Origin: Bin87 sp964347975
GTDB lineage: Bacteria > Chloroflexota > Dehalococcoidia > Lucifugimonadales > UBA3495
Assembly: GCA_964347975.1 (NCBI GenBank)
Contig: CAYGAY010000001.1
Span: forward strand, 186,001 to 250,000
Length of the DNA stretch: 64,000 bases
Direction: 5' to 3'
The translations under genes were made by a program, and so were the position numbers. How positions within the stretch are numbered: position 1 is the stretch's first letter; each line of letters opens with the position of its first letter. Positions 60,341 to 64,000 of this stretch are shown one piece after another. The notes under the pieces were generated by a model. That model had not been told where the DNA came from, searched no databases, and saw only the letters and a program-made list of their open reading frames with translations.

Positions 60341-61453
60341 TCAGACATGAAAGATGTCTTCTGGGAGAAAGGCGGAGACGGTGACGTTGGGCAAGTCCAC
60401 GATGTTACTGACGCGGAGGTCCACGGCCACGCTACAGATTATGTAGGCTTGCTCCGCCGTCCAGCCCCGTTCCTGGAGAAGGGCGATCATGTTGAGGAGA
60501 GCGTTGCGCGCGGCCAGGGAGAGGCTATCTTCGCCTTCCTGAGATCCGTCGGAACGGATGGGATATCCGAGGGTGGCGGTGAAGTTGCGTGGGGCGGCCC
60601 ATTCGGGCGGCAGGAAGTAGCCGGGATGAGAGTAGCGCGGGAAGGTTATGTTATGCCGGGCGGCCTCGCCTTTGTGGATGGCGAAGCGGATGGCACAGGT
60701 GGCGCCCATCTCGATGGCGGTGATGCAAACCTCGCCGTCACCCTGGGCGAAGTGTCCGTCGCCGGCGGAATAGAGGCCGCCGTCCACGGCTACGGGGATG
60801 AAAAGGCGGGAGCCTTTGGTGAGCTGTTTGGCGTCCACGTTGCCGCAGTTTTCGCGGGGCGGAAGGGTGCGCAGCCCCTCGTTGGCGATGGGGCCGCCGG
60901 CGGGCACGGCGTCCTCCGGGTCGGGGGGCGCGGCCTGGCCGCCGCGCTGTACCCAATCCGCCTCACGGGCCGCCCAGGCGACTACCTGGGCGTGGGATGG
61001 GGCCAGGCCAGCGGTGCCCATGAAGGAGCCATCGGGGATGCGGACGCCGGGAATTTGCTCCGAAGTGGCCCAGCCGTCGGCGATGTTCCAGTGGACCAGG
61101 TAGGGTTCGGTGAACACGTCGCGGAGGAAACCGGCGCCGGGGCGGTTGCGGGTCCAGCCACGGGGCTGGGCGATTATGTCAAGGTATTCAATCTCCAGCA
61201 GGTCGCCGGGTTCCGCGCCGTTGACATACACCGGGCCGGTTAGGGGGTGAGCTACTTTAGCGTCCAGGCCGGCCAGGTCGGCGGCGGTCATGACGGGCTG
61301 GATTTGGGAATCGGAGGCGTCGCGGGTCTCCAGAACGACCTCCTCGCCGGGATCGACTTCGACGATGGGCGGGATGTCGGGATGCCAGCGGTTGTGGCCC
61401 AGGTGGGGTTCCTCTTTGAGGCGTTTGGCGCGGTCGATGGCAACGGTTTGCAT
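60341..61453 (-). CDS. Acetamidase/formamidase family amidohydrolase
   Basis: 370 residues of the FmdA/AmdA family, which hydrolyses formamide or acetamide to ammonia and the acid. HNRWHPDIPPIVEVDPGEEV near the start, HPLTGPVYVNGAEPGD, PSHAQV, ENCGNVD (metal-site Cys/Asn region), GDGHFAQGDGEVC and DLRVSNIVDLPN are conserved blocks. Length is slightly below the 410 residues of FmdA. A 31-nt gap separates it from the metalloprotease gene on the same strand. Confidence 0.92.
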   Translation of the reverse strand: MQTVAIDRAKRLKEEPHLGHNRWHPDIPPIVEVDPGEEVVLETRDASDSQIQPVMTAADLAGLDAKVAHPLTGPVYVNGAEPGDLLEIEYLDIIAQPRGWTRNRPGAGFLRDVFTEPYLVHWNIADGWATSEQIPGVRIPDGSFMGTAGLAPSHAQVVAWAAREADWVQRGGQAAPPDPEDAVPAGGPIANEGLRTLPPRENCGNVDAKQLTKGSRLFIPVAVDGGLYSAGDGHFAQGDGEVCITAIEMGATCAIRFAIHKGEAARHNITFPRYSHPGYFLPPEWAAPRNFTATLGYPIRSDGSQEGEDSLSLAARNALLNMIALLQERGWTAEQAYIICSVAVDLRVSNIVDLPNVTVSAFLPEDIFHV

Positions 61454-61484
61454 GGCGGTCTCCTATGCAGCGGGGCGGCCGTTG

Positions 61485-63509
61485 TTACGGAGCGGTTCCG
61501 TGGTACCACTTGTCGATTACCGGAGCGACCGCAGCGATGTCCGGCTGGAAAGCATCCTGAATCTGGCGTATGCCCACCGGGGAACCGTCAAACTCGTCGG
61601 CATAATCTTCGACGAGAGACATCAGGTAGAGGTTGCGCAGACCCTTACGGAACGCGGCATCCCCAACGGTGTTATAGAGTTCCAGGAAAAACTGTCCGCC
61701 CAAAGCATAGTTGCATCGGTAATCGTAAATGACGCCGGCGGCGTCCAGGCGTTCCAGCAGGGCGATGTTGTCTCCGGCCGGGCAGTAGGTGTAATCGATG
61801 GTTACTTCCGCCCCGGTGCGCTCGTTTTCAGATATGGCTGCCAACAGTTCAGCCAAGCCTTCGTCAAGCCAGTTGGGGTTGTCGCGCCAATAAAAGTGAG
61901 CCACCTCGTGGGCCATCAGGTGGCCGGCGTAGCCGGCGGCATCGGAGCCGTCGTCGGCGTCATATTCGGGCAGCATCACAAAGTAGTTTCCGTAGTTGGT
62001 GCCATGGGAGTAGCCCAGCACGGCGGCGCCGAAGAGCATCCCGATGTAGTTGGACGGCAATGCCGTGTTCATAAACTTTTCGACGCTGGCAACGCTATGT
62101 TCCAGCAGGTCCATGCTGCGCGGTACGCCCGGAGACGTGCGGATGATAGCCAAGTCGGTGGCCCCGGTTGTGGGGAGCGTTATCGAGCGGCGTTGCACGG
62201 TGGTCTGCTCCGGGTCCAGCAGGGGACGGAGGAAGGCCGGCGCCGCCTCGTTCACGCTGTCCATCATGGCCACCACGGGAGCCCACTCATCAGTGATGCC
62301 GTTTTTGAGCGTAGGGTGTTCCAGCACTTCGCGCAGGGCCAGGATCTCGGTATAGGCCAGCCAGGACAATGCCTCCAGCACGGCGGCATCGGTTGGCTCC
62401 AGCGTGTCCAGGAAGGGCATATGAACGATGGATTTCGCCAGTGCAGTGTCTTCATCGTTGATGTAATACAGGCTGCTCACGGAGCGGGCCGCGTCATTGC
62501 TCAAGATATCCGCCATCCAAGGTTTGCTGGCAATAGCGTTCGCCAGCTCCGTATCCTCACTGGCAATCCGGCCCAAGCGCTCGATGGCGATTCCCTCGAG
62601 TTCGTTCAAGCCATCGGCAAGCCAGCGCAGGGCAACGAGCCGCTTGGATAATGCCACATCATCGTCTGCGATATAGCCCAAGTCGGATACAATAGCGGCT
62701 TCGGTTTGAGTAACCCCGTTGACCAGCCAAGAGAGCGCAATCAGGGTCTCGGTGAGTGCTATGTCATGGCGGGAGATATATCGCAAGTCCGATAAAAGAC
62801 CGGCCTCAGTCTGCGTAACCCCGTCGGCCAGCCAGGACAAAGCAATGAAACGCTTGGCCAAGTCCAAATCTCGGTCGGAAATCTCCCACAGTATTCTAAC
62901 CACTCTGGATTCCGGCTGCGTAACGTCCTCCACCAGCCACGGCAGTTCTGTAACCTGTTTGGCAAAGGTAGGAAGATCGTTTCCAATATCTTCGATGCGC
63001 TCGATGGCGGCTTTTTCCGGGCCACTAACGCCGTCGGCAACCCAGGGGCGGTCCAGCAAGATGCGGGCAACCGGAGGATTGGTTTCTGCCAACCTTGACA
63101 GTTCCCTTGCCGCCGACCGTTCCGATTCGTCAATCCCGTCGGCTACCCAGGGCAATCCGGCGATACTCACCGGAGTTGGTGTGGGGGTAGGAACGGGTGT
63201 TGGCGTTGGAGTTGGAGTGGGCGCCGGTCTGGAGGTGTACGTGGGTATTGCGGCGGTGGTAGGGGACGGGGCCACGGTAGGGGACGGGGTGACGGTGGAA
63301 AGGGGACGGGTTGCGGTTGGGGGAATAGGCGTTGCCGTCGCAAAGGTTTCAAGCGCGTACGGTCGGACTGTGCCGGTATCTGGCGGCGAATCTACCCGGA
63401 GTTGCCACGGCGTTTCGATTGCATCGGTAAGTATCGCCAACGTGTATCCCACGCCGACCGCGACGGCCAAAAGGGCCAATAGAAAGCAGATTGCAATTAG
63501 CCTCGACAA
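61485..63509 (-). CDS. Membrane-anchored metalloprotease with 35-residue repeats and TP-rich stalk
   Basis: 674 residues. Signal-anchor (residues 3-27, LIAICFLLALLAVAVGVGY), a Thr/Pro-rich stalk (about 50-115 with TPTPTPTPVPTPTPTPV), then eight to nine tandem repeats of about 35 residues (LPWVADGID, RPWVADGVS, LSWLADGVTQTEA, LSWLVNGVTQTEA, LRWLADGLN) up to about 420. The C-terminal gluzincin domain has HEVAH (534-538) and WLDEGLAELLA (Glu550), a zinc-peptidase MA-type site. It should face outside the cell. The repeat may form a helical solenoid presenting substrate. Confidence 0.83.
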   Translation of the reverse strand: MSRLIAICFLLALLAVAVGVGYTLAILTDAIETPWQLRVDSPPDTGTVRPYALETFATATPIPPTATRPLSTVTPSPTVAPSPTTAAIPTYTSRPAPTPTPTPTPVPTPTPTPVSIAGLPWVADGIDESERSAARELSRLAETNPPVARILLDRPWVADGVSGPEKAAIERIEDIGNDLPTFAKQVTELPWLVEDVTQPESRVVRILWEISDRDLDLAKRFIALSWLADGVTQTEAGLLSDLRYISRHDIALTETLIALSWLVNGVTQTEAAIVSDLGYIADDDVALSKRLVALRWLADGLNELEGIAIERLGRIASEDTELANAIASKPWMADILSNDAARSVSSLYYINDEDTALAKSIVHMPFLDTLEPTDAAVLEALSWLAYTEILALREVLEHPTLKNGITDEWAPVVAMMDSVNEAAPAFLRPLLDPEQTTVQRRSITLPTTGATDLAIIRTSPGVPRSMDLLEHSVASVEKFMNTALPSNYIGMLFGAAVLGYSHGTNYGNYFVMLPEYDADDGSDAAGYAGHLMAHEVAHFYWRDNPNWLDEGLAELLAAISENERTGAEVTIDYTYCPAGDNIALLERLDAAGVIYDYRCNYALGGQFFLELYNTVGDAAFRKGLRNLYLMSLVEDYADEFDGSPVGIRQIQDAFQPDIAAVAPVIDKWYHGTAP

Positions 63510-63563
63510 AATGGAACCGGTTGATTTTGAGGCTTGCTCGGCGTTCTGGGGGGTGGAATGTGC

Positions 63564-63586
63564 GGGGCAACCACGAGGGTTGCCCC
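63564..63586 (-). terminator. Hairpin downstream of the ThDP enzyme
   Basis: GGGGCAACC-ACGAG-GGTTGCCCC, 9-bp stem, 18 nt after the ThDP gene stop on the minus strand. It has the same arms as the hairpin at 8290-8312, so it belongs to a recurrent type. Confidence 0.55.
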
Positions 63587-63603
63587 TACGGAGTACGAGG
63601 TGA

Positions 63604-64000
63604 TTACAGGGACCAGTCGTCGGGGAGTTCGGGGGTGGGGAGGGGACGGATCATCACTTCGACGAGGGCGGACTGGCCCTGCTCGTTGGCGCGGATGGCG
63701 CGCTGGAAGGCGGGGCGGATGTCTTCGGGGTGCTCGACGCGCTCGGCGTGGCAGCCGAGGCCGTCGGCGACTATGCTGAAATTGCCGCCGAGGACGGCCA
63801 TTTCCGGGGGCGTGCCGTTGGGGTCTTCCATACCCATCATGCCGCCGCCGATGCCGCCGTTGTTGATGACTACGGTGAGGATGGGCAGGCCCATGCGGGC
63901 GGCGGTCTCCAGCTCCATGCCGGTCATGCCGAAGGAGGCGTCGCCGAGAACGTGGACGACGAGATGGTCGGGGCGGCCGAGCTTGGTGCCGATGGCTGCT
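63604..64000 (-). CDS. Thiamine diphosphate-dependent enzyme, C-terminal part (cut by window edge)
   Basis: The 3' part of a ThDP enzyme; the gene continues past position 64000, so the N-terminal domains are missing from the window. The visible part has the ThDP-Mg motif GDASFGMTGMELETAARMGL followed by PILTVVINNGG, and a short end PLPTPELPDDWSL. This pattern is that of acetolactate synthase, oxalyl-CoA decarboxylase and related enzymes. The exact activity cannot be told from this fragment. Confidence 0.85.
   Translation of the reverse strand, partial: AAIGTKLGRPDHLVVHVLGDASFGMTGMELETAARMGLPILTVVINNGGIGGGMMGMEDPNGTPPEMAVLGGNFSIVADGLGCHAERVEHPEDIRPAFQRAIRANEQGQSALVEVMIRPLPTPELPDDWSL

Noticed and set aside
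1..64000. CRISPR array
   Set aside because: No regularly spaced direct repeats with unique spacers and no cas genes were seen; the repeats present are dispersed inverted-repeat elements.

Overview
The window is a GC-rich bacterial chromosome segment. Housekeeping genes are densely packed on both strands, and several intergenic spaces hold short dispersed repeats. No gene names the organism. The mix of genes suggests a Chloroflexota bacterium of the Dehalococcoidia/SAR202 kind: CaiB-type CoA transferase, acyl-CoA dehydrogenase, amidohydrolase and formamidase, a GldA/F/G-like ABC cassette, a surface protein with a Thr/Pro-rich stalk, many lipoproteins and no outer-membrane proteins. That is inference. 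UGA is a normal stop here: many genes end with it, and RF2 is encoded in the window with its programmed frameshift.

The main discovery candidate is at 6773-8252. Two tandem genes encode TlpA/thioredoxin-fold lipoproteins, each interrupted by one in-frame UGA exactly where the first active-site cysteine of the CxxC motif should be (W-UGA-P-x-C). Reading continues in frame for more than 90 conserved codons after the UGA. Both UGAs are followed, at the same 16-nt distance to the loop, by the same small hairpin, and one of its base pairs differs in a compensatory way (T-A against C-G). These are best read as selenoproteins with SECIS elements. selA, which makes selenocysteinyl-tRNA, lies at 20552-21937. 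selB, selD and tRNA-Sec are not seen.

Layout: 44-3113 lutABC lactate oxidation (minus); 3183-4586 sugar/cation symporter; 4596-6644 DUF255 thioredoxin-domain protein, divergent from the selenoprotein pair; 8341-10110 thrS; 10197-10876 VapBC-like pair; 11096-12203 prfB; 12279-18739 a long minus-strand run with ribBA, ribB, ribE, ribD, dCTP deaminase, a SIMPL lipoprotein and an acyl-CoA dehydrogenase; 19010-20428 secreted RCC1-repeat protein; 20552-30225 a plus-strand run of selA, a hydrolase, an EndoQ-like nuclease, an acetyltransferase, coaE, a MoxR-type ATPase, a Nudix hydrolase and a giant VWA protein; 30325-36780 minus strand with cinA and a GldA/F/G/DUF4340 transporter; 37014-38522 polyamine genes (S-adenosylmethionine decarboxylase, agmatinase); 39190-42690 HMG-CoA-lyase-like enzyme and a membrane glycosyltransferase; 42707-47765 minus-strand small membrane proteins, an orphan nuclease, a BNR propeller, ComF, Nudix and ribokinase; 49285-50487 CoA transferase; 50813-51217 four tRNAs; 51266-58335 PAC2 protein, amidohydrolase, nitroreductase, transporter, tRNA-Glu, AIR-synthase-like protein and threonine dehydratase; 59295-60257 an orphan HTH gene, a broken IS630 transposase and repeats; 60341-64000 formamidase, a repeat-bearing metalloprotease and a ThDP enzyme cut by the window edge.

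Repeats are a second theme. They include a hairpin closed by GAAA (ATTCCGGC-GAAA-GCCGGAAT), a MITE-like element ending in CTCATGCGTACCCACTT whose inverted repeat appears to supply the start codon of the agmatinase gene, and GGGGC(A/G)GGTTT-type hairpins downstream of genes.
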